Notes: a model not told the origin generated them from the letters alone. A stretch of 64,000 nt of DNA from Clostridium_X cadaveris (GCF_039521325.1 NZ_BAAACD010000019.1); one strand, 5' to 3'; shown: positions 44,739 through 54,051, counted from the stretch's first letter. Made by a program: numbers and translations.

Positions 44739-44996
44739 CTAATTCATATATCCTTCTTCAAAAAGAGCTTCGTAAGCTTCACTTACTAAAGCGAATTCTC
44801 CTTCATCGTCAACTGGTATTAAAAGGTCATTTCCTTCTTCATCTTCTGTTATCTTTAAAGCAACAGCGTCTTCTTCACCTTCTGCTACTACTATAACATA
44901 TTCATTTCCTTCTATGTCAAATTTTGCTTCTACAGTAAATTCCACCTCATTACCATCTTCATCTAATAAAACAATTGTGTCAACGTTATTTTCCAT
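44739..44996 (-). CDS. DUF1292 family protein (YrzB-like)
   Basis: An 85-residue, strongly acidic protein of the DUF1292 family, with the alternating pattern TIVLLDEDGNEVEFTVEAKFDIEGNEYVIV. Its function is unknown. ATG 44996 is chosen because AAGGAGAG lies 7-8 bases ahead; the longer frame overlaps ruvX. The ireB-ruvX-DUF1292 order matches B. subtilis yrzL-yrrK-yrzB, with fur placed next in this genome. Confidence 0.9.
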   Translation of the reverse strand: MENNVDTIVLLDEDGNEVEFTVEAKFDIEGNEYVIVVAEGEEDAVALKITEDEEGNDLLIPVDDEGEFALVSEAYEALFEEGYMN

Positions 44997-45018
44997 CTTT
45001 TTCTCTCCTTCTATTTTT

Positions 45019-45432
45019 CTATTTTGAAATTCTATCAAGATATCCTTGTAAAATATAAGTTGCTGCCATCTTATCAACAATCTTTTTTCTCTTAGCTCTA
45101 GACATATCCGCTTCTAACATAGCTCTCGTAGCTGCAACAGTTGTTAGTCTTTCATCCCACATCTCTATAGGGAGTCCTAAAAATTCTTTTAATTTTTCAC
45201 AAAATTCAAGAACTTTTTCTCCTTGAGGCCCTATAGTTCCATTCATATTCTTAGGTAATCCTGATAATATTACTTCTACTGAATATTCATCACATATTTT
45301 TTTCAATTCATCTAAATCATATTGAAGACTTTTTCTTCTTATTGTAGTTATTCCCTGTGCTGTAAATCCTAATGGGTCGCTTATTGCAACACCTATGGTT
45401 CTGTCACCTACATCTAGTCCTAAAATCCGCAT
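45019..45432 (-). CDS. ruvX: Holliday junction resolvase-like protein RuvX/YqgF
   Basis: RNase H-fold nuclease of the YqgF family, required for 16S rRNA 5'-end processing in E. coli and also described as a Holliday junction resolvase. The 137 residues begin RILGLDVGDRTIGVAISD (first catalytic Asp 7) and contain VILSGLPKNMNGTIG and EMWDERLTT, followed by KIVDKMAATYILQGYLD with the last acidic residue. It follows ireB after its terminator and precedes DUF1292 by 22 bp. Confidence 0.95.
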   Translation of the reverse strand: MRILGLDVGDRTIGVAISDPLGFTAQGITTIRRKSLQYDLDELKKICDEYSVEVILSGLPKNMNGTIGPQGEKVLEFCEKLKEFLGLPIEMWDERLTTVAATRAMLEADMSRAKRKKIVDKMAATYILQGYLDRISK

Positions 45433-45542
45433 TAAATATACTCCTTTAAAATTTATTAGCTATTCACATATCGTATATTTCTATTGTACCTATATTATGT
45501 ATTTTTATTATAAAAGTTTTCACTATATTTTCTATGTTAAAT

Positions 45543-45566
45543 AAAAAGGTGCCCAAATAGGGCACC
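45543..45566 (-). terminator. Terminator after ireB
   Basis: Perfect 7-bp GC-rich stem (45560-45566 with 45548-45554), extended by three A-T pairs, five-base loop, then TTTTTATTT on the minus strand, immediately past the stop. Confidence 0.9.
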
Positions 45567-45568
45567 TT

Positions 45569-45820
45569 TTACTTTATTCCTAAATAAGATTTTAAAACTT
45601 CTTCAAGAATTTCATCTCTTTCAAGCTTTCTAACTAAGGCCCTCGCACCATTGTAGTTAGTAATGTATGTTGGATCGCCTGAAATCAAATAACCAACTAA
45701 TTGATTTACAGGATTATATCCTTTTTCTATTAAAGATTCGTATACATCTGTTAAGATAGTTTTTGTCAAATCCTTTTTATCTCTACTAAAATCAAATTGC
45801 ATTGTATTGTCATTATTCAT
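45569..45820 (-). CDS. ireB: IreB-family regulatory phosphoprotein (UPF0297, YrzL-like)
   Basis: Small protein of the IreB/UPF0297 family. In Enterococcus IreB is a substrate of the IreK kinase and affects cephalosporin tolerance. The 83 residues have the core EKGYNPVNQLVGYLISGDPTYITNYNGARALVRKLERDEI. ATG 45820 fits family length. The ribosome site AAGGGGGTG lies 23 bases up, with a hairpin between them. An in-frame GTG at 45856 lacks a ribosome site. Confidence 0.92.
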   Translation of the reverse strand: MNNDNTMQFDFSRDKKDLTKTILTDVYESLIEKGYNPVNQLVGYLISGDPTYITNYNGARALVRKLERDEILEEVLKSYLGIK

Positions 45821-45852
45821 AAGCGTGGCTGCAATAGCAGCTTCACCCCCTT
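45821..45852 (-). promoter_or_regulatory. Ribosome site separated from the ireB start by a hairpin
   Basis: On the minus strand, AAGGGGGTG (45852-45844) is followed by GCTGC-TATT-GCAGC (45841-45828) and then CACGCTT and ATG 45820. If the stem folds, the ribosome site falls about 11 bases from ATG. The same segment can also be read as a 5-codon frame from TTG 45836 whose TGA overlaps the ireB ATG, so coupling is another reading. Confidence 0.5.
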
Positions 45853-45976
45853 GCACAATATTTTAGCATTTAAGTAGTCATCCCTTTATAGTATAACCTA
45901 TATGTCAGAACTTATTCTAGTGTTTTAATTGTTTCTTTGTATTTATTATAAATCATAAATACAAAATTGTATATAT

Positions 45977-48610
45977 CTACTTTAATAAAGTTTCTAATAC
46001 TTCTGGGACTTTCTTTAATGCTTCTTGAATTTTCTCAGGTAATTTTCCACCAGCTTGAGCCATATCTGGTCTTCCGCCACCGCCGCCGCCAGCTACTTTG
46101 GCAACCTCTTTTATTATCTTTCCAGCATGAGCTCCATTAGCTACAGCATTTTTAGTAGCCATTGCTACAAAGTTAACTTTTCCGTCTTTAGTTGAAGCAA
46201 GAACTATAACACCTTCTCCAAGCTTATCTTTAACTTTATCTCCTATATCTCTTAATGCGTTTCCATCTATATTTTCTAAAGAGTAAGTAACACATTTTGT
46301 TCCTTTTATATCTTTAGCTTCTTTTAAGATTTCATCTTCTACGCCTTTTATAAGCTTAGATTTAAGAGTATTTATTTCTTTATCTTTCTCTTTTAATTCG
46401 TTTAAGTTTGCTGAAACCTTTGTTAGTATATCTTTTTCTGTACACTTTAATGCTTTTGCAGCTTCCTTTAAAAGCTCATTCTTTGATTCCATTTCACGTA
46501 TAGCATTTATTCCTGTTACAGCTTCTATTCTTCTTATGCCAGCAGCTACTCCAGTTTCAGATAATATCTTAAATAATCCTATTTGTCCTGAATTTCTAAC
46601 GTGAGTACCTCCACAAAGCTCTTTGCTGAAACTTCCTATTGATACAACCCTAACTTCATCTTTATATTTATCATCAAATAATGCTATTGCTCCAGATGAT
46701 TTAGCTTCTTCTATTGACATTACATCTGTATTTACATTATATGCTTCCATTATTTTATCATTTACTAAAATTTCTATTTTTTCTATTTCAGAAGCAGTAA
46801 CTGGTGAAAAATGAGTAAAGTCAAATCTCAATCTTTCTTCGTTAACATAAGAACCACTTTGGTTTACGTGAGAGCCTAAAACTTCCTTTAGTGCTTCGTG
46901 AAGCATGTGAGTTGCACTATGGTTTTTGCATATTGAATTTCTTCTTTTAGAGTTTACAGTTAAAGTGACTTCTTCATCTAAGTTTAAAGTTCCTTCTAAG
47001 ACTCTTACAAAATGCATTATCTTTCCATTTATATTCTTTTTGCAATCTACGACTTCTGCTTTAAATCCATCTCTAAAAATCATACCAGTATCACCTATCT
47101 GACCTCCCATTTCTGCGTAGAAAGGAGTTTTATCAGTGACTACTATGGCTTCCCCCTCATTTACTGAGTTTACAAAGGAATCTTCGCTTATTATAGCTTT
47201 CACTATTCCTTTTGATTCTGTTTCGCTATAACCAGTAAATACTGTCTTTATATCCTCTGAAATCTTATTTGCAATGGAATCTTCTCCACCCATATAGGTA
47301 TTTTCTTCTCTAGCTTCTCTAGCTCTCTTCTTTTGAAGTTCCATCTCTTTCTTAAATCCGTCTAAATCAACTTTTATATTTTCCTCTTTTGCTATCTCTT
47401 CTGTAAGTTCTAGAGGAAATCCATAAGTGTCATAAAGTTTAAATGCCTTTTCTCCTGATAGGACATTTTCCTTATTTTCTTTAAGCTCTTCTATATACCC
47501 CTTTAATATATCCATACCGCCGTCTATTGTTTCGTTAAATCTTTCTTCTTCAAGACCTATTATTTTCTTTATATAGTCAGTTTTTTCTTTAAGTTCTGGA
47601 TAAGCATTTCCGTAGTTTTCTATTACCTTATCTACTAAATCTTTAAGGAATATTCCCTTTATTCCCAAAAGTCTTCCATGTCTAGCAGCTCTTCTTAGAA
47701 GTCTTCTTAAAACATAACCTCTTCCTTCATTTGAAGGCAGTACATCATCTCCTATTAGGAATGCTACAGCTTTTATATGGTCTGCTATTATTCTTATAGA
47801 GATATCACTAGTCTTATCTTTGCCATAAGGGATCTTTGCAACATCTGTAACACCTTCAACTATGCTCTTAACAGTATCTATATCAAAGATTGATTCAACA
47901 CCTTGCATTATTGTTGCGATTCTCTCAAGACCCATTCCTGTATCTATGTTTGGATGTGCTAGCTTATTGTAGTTTCCCTCTTCGTCCTTATCAAATTGAG
48001 TAAATACTAAATTCCAGAACTCAACTATCTTATCTGCATCCGAAGCTTTTTCAAACTCCTCTGATGTTGTTATCTTTCCAGCACCCTTATCATAATGAAT
48101 CTCTGAACAAGGTCCACAAGGTCCAACTCCGATTTCCCAGAAGTTATCTGCTCCTAATCTAAATATTCTCTTAGGATCAACATCAGTCTTTGTTGTCCAT
48201 ATCTCATAAGCTTCATCATCGTTTAAATGAATAGTCACATATAATTTATCCTTTGGAATTTGCAAAACCTCTGTTACAAACTCCCAAGCCCATGGAATTA
48301 TTTCTTTTTTGAAGTAATCTCCAAAAGAGAAGTTTCCTAACATTTCAAATAAAGTAGCATGTCTTGAAGTATATCCTACATTATCTATGTCTATAGTTCT
48401 TACACACTTTTGACATGTAGTAACCCTCTTGCTTGGTGGTGTTTTTAGTCCAGTAAAATAAGGCTTTAATGGTGCCATACCTGCGTTTATTAAAAGAAGA
48501 CCTTTGTCATCCTTAGGTACTAAAGAAAAACTAGGCATTCTAAGATGTTGCTTTGATTCAAAAAAACTTAAGTATGCTTCTCTTAACTCATTTAATCCCA
48601 TTGTTTTCAT
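45977..48610 (-). CDS. alaS: Alanyl-tRNA synthetase
   Basis: Charges tRNA-Ala with alanine. The 877 residues have the class II catalytic domain (about 1-360, with RHATLFEMLGNFSFGDYFK), the editing domain with HSATHMLHEAL and CGGTHV zinc ligands, and a C-terminal domain ending with the glycine-rich GGGGGGRPDMAQAGG stretch. ATG 48610 is chosen because TTAGGAGGAATAAAC lies directly ahead. It is controlled by a T-box leader. Confidence 0.98.
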   Translation of the reverse strand: MKTMGLNELREAYLSFFESKQHLRMPSFSLVPKDDKGLLLINAGMAPLKPYFTGLKTPPSKRVTTCQKCVRTIDIDNVGYTSRHATLFEMLGNFSFGDYFKKEIIPWAWEFVTEVLQIPKDKLYVTIHLNDDEAYEIWTTKTDVDPKRIFRLGADNFWEIGVGPCGPCSEIHYDKGAGKITTSEEFEKASDADKIVEFWNLVFTQFDKDEEGNYNKLAHPNIDTGMGLERIATIMQGVESIFDIDTVKSIVEGVTDVAKIPYGKDKTSDISIRIIADHIKAVAFLIGDDVLPSNEGRGYVLRRLLRRAARHGRLLGIKGIFLKDLVDKVIENYGNAYPELKEKTDYIKKIIGLEEERFNETIDGGMDILKGYIEELKENKENVLSGEKAFKLYDTYGFPLELTEEIAKEENIKVDLDGFKKEMELQKKRAREAREENTYMGGEDSIANKISEDIKTVFTGYSETESKGIVKAIISEDSFVNSVNEGEAIVVTDKTPFYAEMGGQIGDTGMIFRDGFKAEVVDCKKNINGKIMHFVRVLEGTLNLDEEVTLTVNSKRRNSICKNHSATHMLHEALKEVLGSHVNQSGSYVNEERLRFDFTHFSPVTASEIEKIEILVNDKIMEAYNVNTDVMSIEEAKSSGAIALFDDKYKDEVRVVSIGSFSKELCGGTHVRNSGQIGLFKILSETGVAAGIRRIEAVTGINAIREMESKNELLKEAAKALKCTEKDILTKVSANLNELKEKDKEINTLKSKLIKGVEDEILKEAKDIKGTKCVTYSLENIDGNALRDIGDKVKDKLGEGVIVLASTKDGKVNFVAMATKNAVANGAHAGKIIKEVAKVAGGGGGGRPDMAQAGGKLPEKIQEALKKVPEVLETLLK

Positions 48611-48665
48611 GTTTATTCCTCCTAATTGCACATTTGAATTCATATAAAATTCTAATAAAATATAA

Positions 48666-48870
48666 AAAAGCCCTCATCCCTAGCACAAGGGACGAAAGCA
48701 TTATTCCGTGGTACCACCCTAATTCATGAATATAAAATATCCATCTCTTAAGTTAACAGTTCAAAGATAGCCTTCAAATCACACTCTTAGAAGCTCACAC
48801 CAACCGCTTCCTCTCTGAAAATTAATAATGACTTTACTCCTTCTCATCATCACTGAATATTAAATTCTCA
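48666..48870 (-). ncRNA. T-box leader of alaS (specifier GCU, alanine)
   Basis: The minus strand has a long stem I region with GATGATGAGAAGGAG and AGAGAGGAAGCGG, a specifier candidate GCT (48771-48769) in the GAAGGCTATC context, and the T-box sequence AGGGTGGTACCACG (48720-48707), which pairs with the acceptor end of uncharged tRNA. A terminator (stem GTCCCT/AGGGAT, followed by TTTTTT, about 48692-48666) follows. The specifier fits the alanine gene downstream. The 336-bp gap is otherwise filled by the promoter. Confidence 0.95.
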
Positions 48871-48877
48871 TAGGCAA

Positions 48878-48906
48878 ATTATATGGTATTATTAAACTTA
48901 TGTCAA
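48878..48906 (-). promoter_or_regulatory. Consensus SigA promoter of the alaS T-box transcript
   Basis: TTGACA (48906-48901), 17 bases, TATAAT (48883-48878): both boxes match the vegetative consensus exactly at ideal spacing. Confidence 0.88.
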
Positions 48907-48946
48907 GGAATTAGATAAATAATAATTTTTAATTTCTCTAAAAAAT

Positions 48947-49969
48947 TTAAAACAAATAATAATTTACATCCTCATATATTATCTTTATAACTACTCCCAA
49001 AGGCACTGCCAAAACCATTCCTGTAAATCCTCCTATTTTTCCTCCAAGGATTAAAAGAATTATTACAATTATAGGATGCATAGAAATGCTGTCTCCTATT
49101 ATTTTAGGTGATAATATGTTACCTTCAATCTGCTGTATTATTAAAAGAAGTACTGTTACCCATAATGCCTTTGATGGAGATATAAGTAATGCCATAAGAA
49201 TAGGCGGAACAGCACCTATTATAGGTCCAAAGTATGGAATTATATTTGCTATGCCATTTATTACTGATAATATTATAGGAAAATCTACTTTTAATGATAT
49301 AAGAACTATGAAAGTAAGTCCCCCTATGAGTATACTCAGTAAAAATTGACTGGCTACATATCTAGATAATATTTTGTCTATATCATTAAAAATATTTCTC
49401 GTAGCCGTTCTTTTAGTTCTAGGTATTAGAAGCATGAACTTGTTATAAAAAAATTCTCCTTCTCCTAAGAAATAATAAGAAAGTACAGGTACTACAGCAA
49501 AGGATAATACATTTTCTCCAAAACTCACTACTCCATCTAAAACCTTCAGCAAAAGAGAATTTGTAAAACTTCTTACTCTATACTCCAACTCCCCATTTAA
49601 ATACATGAAAAACTTATTTTTTTCCATAATCGTAGAATACATATAGCTCATGCTATTTTTTATATCTTCTAATGACTCATAAAAATGTTCTCCTTCTTTA
49701 AGTACAATTGGAACAAAATAAATTACGAATCCTGCTATTATTCCAATTATGCTTAAAATTAAAATTATAGCTGATGCCTTTTTGTTGATACCCTTTTTAT
49801 ATAAAAATTCTTGTATTGGTTTTAAAACATATGAAAGCAGAAATGATATAAAAATCATAGATACTACATCTTTTATTATCCTTATATTCATAAGTCTATA
49901 AATAATAAAAATTAATGCTGCAATTAAAAAAGCTTTTAATGCAAACTTAATCCACGGTTTTTTCATCAT
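48947..49969 (-). CDS. AI-2E family transporter (UPF0118)
   Basis: Membrane protein of the AI-2E/PerM family, whose members export small molecules or ions (TqsA, sodium-proton antiporters). The 340 residues have about seven membrane segments, the central KVDFPIILSVINGIANIIPYFGPIIGAVPPI motif typical of the family, and a C-terminal GGKIGGFTGMVLAVPL. The substrate is unknown. It overlaps the end of the PRC-barrel gene by 23 bp, so the two are one unit. Confidence 0.9.
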   Translation of the reverse strand: MMKKPWIKFALKAFLIAALIFIIYRLMNIRIIKDVVSMIFISFLLSYVLKPIQEFLYKKGINKKASAIILILSIIGIIAGFVIYFVPIVLKEGEHFYESLEDIKNSMSYMYSTIMEKNKFFMYLNGELEYRVRSFTNSLLLKVLDGVVSFGENVLSFAVVPVLSYYFLGEGEFFYNKFMLLIPRTKRTATRNIFNDIDKILSRYVASQFLLSILIGGLTFIVLISLKVDFPIILSVINGIANIIPYFGPIIGAVPPILMALLISPSKALWVTVLLLIIQQIEGNILSPKIIGDSISMHPIIVIILLILGGKIGGFTGMVLAVPLGVVIKIIYEDVNYYLF

Positions 49970-50456
49970 TATGTTCTCCTAACTCTTTAGTGCTTAAGGA
50001 AACCAGTTTAACTTTATTTCTATCTCCAAAATAAGCTATGCTGTAATCTCCTAATATAGTTTCAGTTATTAAAATTATCTCTTTTCCTCTCATCATCTTA
50101 ATTAATATACCTGGATTTGCTACTATCCCTTTGATGGAGTAATCTCCAAGATCTATTATCAAATCTTCCAGCACTCCTACAATCCCACCAGATGAGTCTA
50201 TTATATCTAAAGATTTTATATCACTGAAACATAGAAATTTGTCTTTTATAGACTTAGTGACTATGACTTTTTCGTTCATCGCAATTATATCTTCCGATAA
50301 TATATATCTTTCTTTTGAAAAAATACCTTTTGAACTTAGTTTAAAACCAATTACTCTGCTTTTATGATAATTTATTGCTATATCCTTTATAAAACCAAGA
50401 TACTTTCCTTTATTATCATATACATTCATGTACTGAAAATATTTTACACGAAACAT
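49947..50456 (-). CDS. PRC-barrel domain protein (two barrels)
   Basis: A 169-residue protein that looks like two PRC-barrel halves: VYDNKGKYLGFIKDIAINYHKSRVIGFKL (about 11-40) and DIIDSSGGIVGVLEDLIIDLGDYSIKGIV (about 85-115). PRC-barrel proteins bind ligands or RNA-processing partners; the role here is unknown. It overlaps the AI-2E transporter gene, so a link in function is plausible. No signal or membrane segment. Confidence 0.85.
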   Translation of the reverse strand: MFRVKYFQYMNVYDNKGKYLGFIKDIAINYHKSRVIGFKLSSKGIFSKERYILSEDIIAMNEKVIVTKSIKDKFLCFSDIKSLDIIDSSGGIVGVLEDLIIDLGDYSIKGIVANPGILIKMMRGKEIILITETILGDYSIAYFGDRNKVKLVSLSTKELGEHNDEKTVD

Positions 50457-50527
50457 AATATCCCACCCTCATTAAACACTCCTTTTAATTTTTCCCTAAA
50501 ATATTAAAAGAATACCTATATAATGGG

Positions 50528-50572
50528 TAAAAAAATAAAGCTAAGAAAAGATTTTATTCTCTTCTTAGCTTT
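50528..50572 (-). terminator. Terminator after iscU
   Basis: Perfect 11-bp stem (50562-50572 with 50537-50547), 14-base loop, then TTTTTTTA on the minus strand after AT. It closes the isc operon 12 bp past the stop. Confidence 0.88.
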
Positions 50573-50584
50573 TTATTATGTTAA

Positions 50585-51001
50585 TTAGTGATGATCATGT
50601 ACATGAGGATTTTTTTCTTCCCATGGCTCTAAGCCTTGGTTTATTCTGTAGTCATTTATAGCTTTATGAATTGCTTCTTCTGCTAAAACTGAACAGTGCA
50701 TCTTTACTGGTGGAAGTCCATCTAAAGCTTCTGCAACCGCTTTGTTTGTAAGCTCCCAGGCATCTTCTAAAGATTTTCCTTTTATTAATTCTGTTGCCAT
50801 GCTTGATGAAGCTATAGCAGATCCACAGCCGTAAGTCATAAACTTAACATCCTGTACTATGTTATCCTCTACCTTTAGGAAGATTTTCATTATATCTCCG
50901 CACTTTGCATTTCCAACTTCACCTATTCCATTGGCATTCTCTATTTCTCCTACGTTTCTAGGATTCTTAAAATGATCCATTACCTTATCACTATACATCA
51001 T
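50585..51001 (-). CDS. iscU: Iron-sulfur cluster scaffold protein IscU/NifU
   Basis: Scaffold on which Fe-S clusters are built. The 138 residues have the three ligand cysteines (Cys34 in AKCGD, Cys59 in TYGCGS, Cys103 in KMHCSV), with Asp36 that aids cluster release. The C terminus adds a short His-rich tail HVHDHH. It follows iscS by 3 bp and ends the operon. In clostridia this pair with IscR is often the sole ISC machinery. Confidence 0.95.
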   Translation of the reverse strand: MMYSDKVMDHFKNPRNVGEIENANGIGEVGNAKCGDIMKIFLKVEDNIVQDVKFMTYGCGSAIASSSMATELIKGKSLEDAWELTNKAVAEALDGLPPVKMHCSVLAEEAIHKAINDYRINQGLEPWEEKNPHVHDHH

Positions 51002-51004
51002 AAT

Positions 51005-52192
51005 TTATTTCTCTCCCTTCTTTAAAAAGTCATGCCATAGTGGTGACATTGACCTAAGTCTTTCAATTATTGGTGGTATTTGCTCCAAAGCATAATCCAC
51101 TTCTTCTTCTGTTGTTCCATCGCCTATAGTTAATCTTAATGAACCATGAGCTACTTCATGAGGTAATCCTATTGATAAAAGTACATGGGATGGATCTAAA
51201 GATCCAGATGTACAAGCACTTCCGCTTGATGCACATATTCCAGCTTCATCTAACCATAGAAGTATTCCTTCCCCCTCTATAAAATTGAAACATATATTTA
51301 CATTATTATTTAATCTTCCTTCATAACGAGGTCCGTTTAATCTTGTATAAGGAACCTTTTCAAGAAGTCCATCTATAAGCTTATCTCTTAAAGCATTTAA
51401 TCTCTTAGTTTTTCCTTCTATATCAGTAGTTGCCATCTCTATGGCTTTTCCAAGACCAACTATGCTTGCTATATTTTCTGTACCTGCTCTTCTATTACGC
51501 TCTTGAGCTCCACCGTGAATTAAATTATCTATCCTAACTCCACGTCTTATATATAGTGCACCTATTCCTTTTGGACCATAGAACTTATGAGCTGCTAAAG
51601 ATAATAAATCTATGTTCATTTCCTTTACATCTATTTCAACATGACCTATTGCTTGAACAGCATCTGTATGGAATAGCACTCCATTTTCTTTACAGACCTT
51701 TCCGATTTCCTTTATAGGTTCTATAGTTCCGATTTCATTGTTAGCAAACATAACTGAAACTAATATTGTATCTTTTCTTATAGCTTTCTTTAGTTCCTCT
51801 ACATCTATAAATCCTTCTTTGTCAACATCTAAATATGTTATTTCAAATCCTAACTTTTGAAGGTATTCACAAGTATGTAATACAGCATGATGCTCTATTC
51901 TTGTAGTTATTATATGCTTTCCTTTCTTTACATTAGCGAAAGCAACACCCTTTAAAGCCCAGTTGTCTGCTTCTGAACCGCCGCCTGTAAAATAAACTTC
52001 ACTTCTATCACAGTTTAAAGCTTTTGCAACTCTTTCTCTTGCAGTATCTATTGCCTTTGTTGTTTCTCTAGCTAGTCCGTATGTAGAAGAAGGGTTTCCA
52101 AAGTGCTGTGTAAAATAAGGAAGCATTTCCTTTAGTACCTCATCCTTTGTATATGTAGTAGCTGAATAATCCATATAAACTACTTTATCCAT
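51005..52192 (-). CDS. iscS: Cysteine desulfurase (IscS/NifS type)
   Basis: PLP enzyme that takes sulfur from cysteine and passes it to IscU. The 395 residues have the PLP Lys203 (SLAAHKFYGPKG), the HHAV motif (His101/102), and the active Cys327 in a flexible loop (ASSGSACTSGS). It follows iscR by 10 bp. Confidence 0.97.
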   Translation of the reverse strand: MDKVVYMDYSATTYTKDEVLKEMLPYFTQHFGNPSSTYGLARETTKAIDTARERVAKALNCDRSEVYFTGGGSEADNWALKGVAFANVKKGKHIITTRIEHHAVLHTCEYLQKLGFEITYLDVDKEGFIDVEELKKAIRKDTILVSVMFANNEIGTIEPIKEIGKVCKENGVLFHTDAVQAIGHVEIDVKEMNIDLLSLAAHKFYGPKGIGALYIRRGVRIDNLIHGGAQERNRRAGTENIASIVGLGKAIEMATTDIEGKTKRLNALRDKLIDGLLEKVPYTRLNGPRYEGRLNNNVNICFNFIEGEGILLWLDEAGICASSGSACTSGSLDPSHVLLSIGLPHEVAHGSLRLTIGDGTTEEEVDYALEQIPPIIERLRSMSPLWHDFLKKGEK

Positions 52193-52202
52193 AATCTCAC
52201 TC

Positions 52203-52652
52203 CTATTTTTTTGTAATTTCTATACTTTTTAAATTTTTATCCTTTATAGCATAGTAATCATCTACTATATCTTGTAGAGTCACAGACTCCATGACACTGT
52301 CGATGCTATGTTTTATTTTTTCCCATAAAAGTCTTGTAGCGCAGCAATCTATATTATTGCAACTCGATCCATCAACACAGTCAGATATCTCAATAGGTCC
52401 TTCAAGAACATACATTATTTCTGAAATTTTTATATCCTTAGGATCCCTGTTAAGTACATATCCGCCCTGAGCACCTCTTATACTTTTTATTAAGCCAGAC
52501 TTTCTAAGAGGACTGAATAACTGCTCTAAATAATATTCAGATACGTTCTGTCTTTGGGATATGGCTTTTATTGAAATAGGCTCCTTGCCATAATTTATTG
52601 CTAAATCTACCATGGCTTTTACACCATAACGTCCTTTAGTAGACAACTTCAC
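52203..52652 (-). CDS. iscR: Rrf2-family Fe-S regulator IscR
   Basis: Repressor that senses Fe-S status and controls the isc operon. With GTG 52652 as start it has 149 residues and begins MKLSTKGRYGVKAM, the usual family start; AAGGAG lies 8 bases ahead. A start at GTG 52661 would add MIN and overlap that site. It has a winged helix (about 1-65) and cysteines at 92, 98 and 103 or 104 (DCVDGSSCNNIDCC) for a 2Fe-2S cluster. Confidence 0.93.
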   Translation of the reverse strand: MKLSTKGRYGVKAMVDLAINYGKEPISIKAISQRQNVSEYYLEQLFSPLRKSGLIKSIRGAQGGYVLNRDPKDIKISEIMYVLEGPIEISDCVDGSSCNNIDCCATRLLWEKIKHSIDSVMESVTLQDIVDDYYAIKDKNLKSIEITKK

Positions 52653-52698
52653 ATTTATCACTCCTTAAAGTTGAGTGTTTTACTATGATTTCAAAATT

Positions 52699-52727
52699 AT
52701 TTTATCAAATCAGAGTAACTTTGTCAA
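52699..52727 (-). promoter_or_regulatory. Promoter of the isc operon
   Basis: TTGACA (52727-52722), 17 bases, TAAAAT (52704-52699): close to the vegetative consensus, 47 bp before iscR. A clear IscR palindrome was not identified. Confidence 0.75.
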
Positions 52728-52738
52728 CAATACTTTTT

Positions 52739-53989
52739 TTATTCTTTTACTTTTTTCCAGTACTCCTTTGATGCACTCTCTAGCTTGTTTTCTCCAAATT
52801 CATAATAGCTCCTACCATCAAGCCCTTCAGGCATATATTCCTGTTTTACATAATGATTTTTATAGTTATGAGGGTATTTGTATCCTTGCATTCTTCCTAA
52901 TGATTTTGCTCCTGAATAATGTCCATCTTTTAAATATTTTGGTATATCTCCTATGTTTAAACTATCTAAATCTGCCATAGCTTTATCTATAGCCACGCAG
53001 GAACTATTAGATTTAGGTGATGTTGCTAGTAGAATAGCAGCCTCTGCAAGTGGAATTCTTGCTTCTGGAAAACCTAGCTGCATAGCAGAATCTACACAAC
53101 TTTTTACTATAGTTACAGCTTGAGGATATGCAAGACCGATATCTTCTGATGATATTACAAGAAGTCTTCTACAGATTGATATTAAATCCCCACCTTTTAT
53201 GAGCATAGCTAAATAAACTATTGCTGCATCAGGGTCGCTTCCTCTTATGGATTTTTGAAGAGCACTTAACAAATCATAATGACTGTCTCCATCCCTATCA
53301 AAATTTAATATTTTTTCTCCTTTTACACCCTCTAAATCTTCTAATGTTATTATGTCTTTACTCCTAGTATCTATTAGTACTTCTAAAAGATTAAGACCTC
53401 TTCTTAAGTCTCCATTACAATATTCTCTAAGAACTCTAAATACATCATCTTCAAATCCTATAGATTTCTTTTCTATATTATTCAGCCTTTCTACAGCTCT
53501 CTTTAATCCAGTTTCTATTTCTTCATTAGAAAGTGGCTTGAATTCAACTACAAGTGCCCTACTTAATATAGCTTTAAACACATAAAAATAAGGATTTTCC
53601 GTGGTACTTCCTATAAGGGTTATCTGTCCATTTTCCATAAACTCTAAAAGCACTTGCTGAGTTCTTTTTGGAAAGTGATGTATCTCATCTATGTAAACCA
53701 CTACCCCATCATAGCCTAAAAATGTATCAAGATCTCCTATTATATCCTTTATATCTTTTAAACTATCTGTAGTTGCATTTAACTTATAAAGCCTTTTACC
53801 AGCATTTTTTGCTATTATATTTGCAACAGTAGTCTTTCCTACACCTGGAGGTCCATAAAATATCATGTTTGGTACATTTTTAGATTTTGATACCCTGTTT
53901 AATAATCCTCCATTTCCTAATATATGCTGCTGCCCTATTACATCTTCTAAAGTATCAGGTCTGAGATAATGAGCTAACGGTTCTCTCAT
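52739..53989 (-). CDS. rarA: Replication-associated recombination protein RarA (MgsA)
   Basis: AAA+ ATPase that acts at stalled replication forks. The 416 residues have MREPLAHYLRPDTLEDVIGQ, Walker A GPPGVGKTT (about 46-54), Walker B VYIDEIHHF, sensor 1 GSTTENP, and the tetramer-forming C-terminal helical region (YKYPHNYKNHYVKQEYMP). Start ATG 53989 is preferred over 53998 because the AAAGGAT site fits it better. The isc operon promoter follows in the next gap. Confidence 0.93.
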   Translation of the reverse strand: MREPLAHYLRPDTLEDVIGQQHILGNGGLLNRVSKSKNVPNMIFYGPPGVGKTTVANIIAKNAGKRLYKLNATTDSLKDIKDIIGDLDTFLGYDGVVVYIDEIHHFPKRTQQVLLEFMENGQITLIGSTTENPYFYVFKAILSRALVVEFKPLSNEEIETGLKRAVERLNNIEKKSIGFEDDVFRVLREYCNGDLRRGLNLLEVLIDTRSKDIITLEDLEGVKGEKILNFDRDGDSHYDLLSALQKSIRGSDPDAAIVYLAMLIKGGDLISICRRLLVISSEDIGLAYPQAVTIVKSCVDSAMQLGFPEARIPLAEAAILLATSPKSNSSCVAIDKAMADLDSLNIGDIPKYLKDGHYSGAKSLGRMQGYKYPHNYKNHYVKQEYMPEGLDGRSYYEFGENKLESASKEYWKKVKE

Positions 53990-54051
53990 ATATTTCATCC
54001 TTTCTTGATTTTAAACTTACAGTTTATATTATATCTCTTTTTCATAGATAT

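Noticed and set aside
44997..45080. Upstream extension of the DUF1292 gene
   Set aside because: It overlaps ruvX and lacks a ribosome site, while ATG 44996 has AAGGAGAG.
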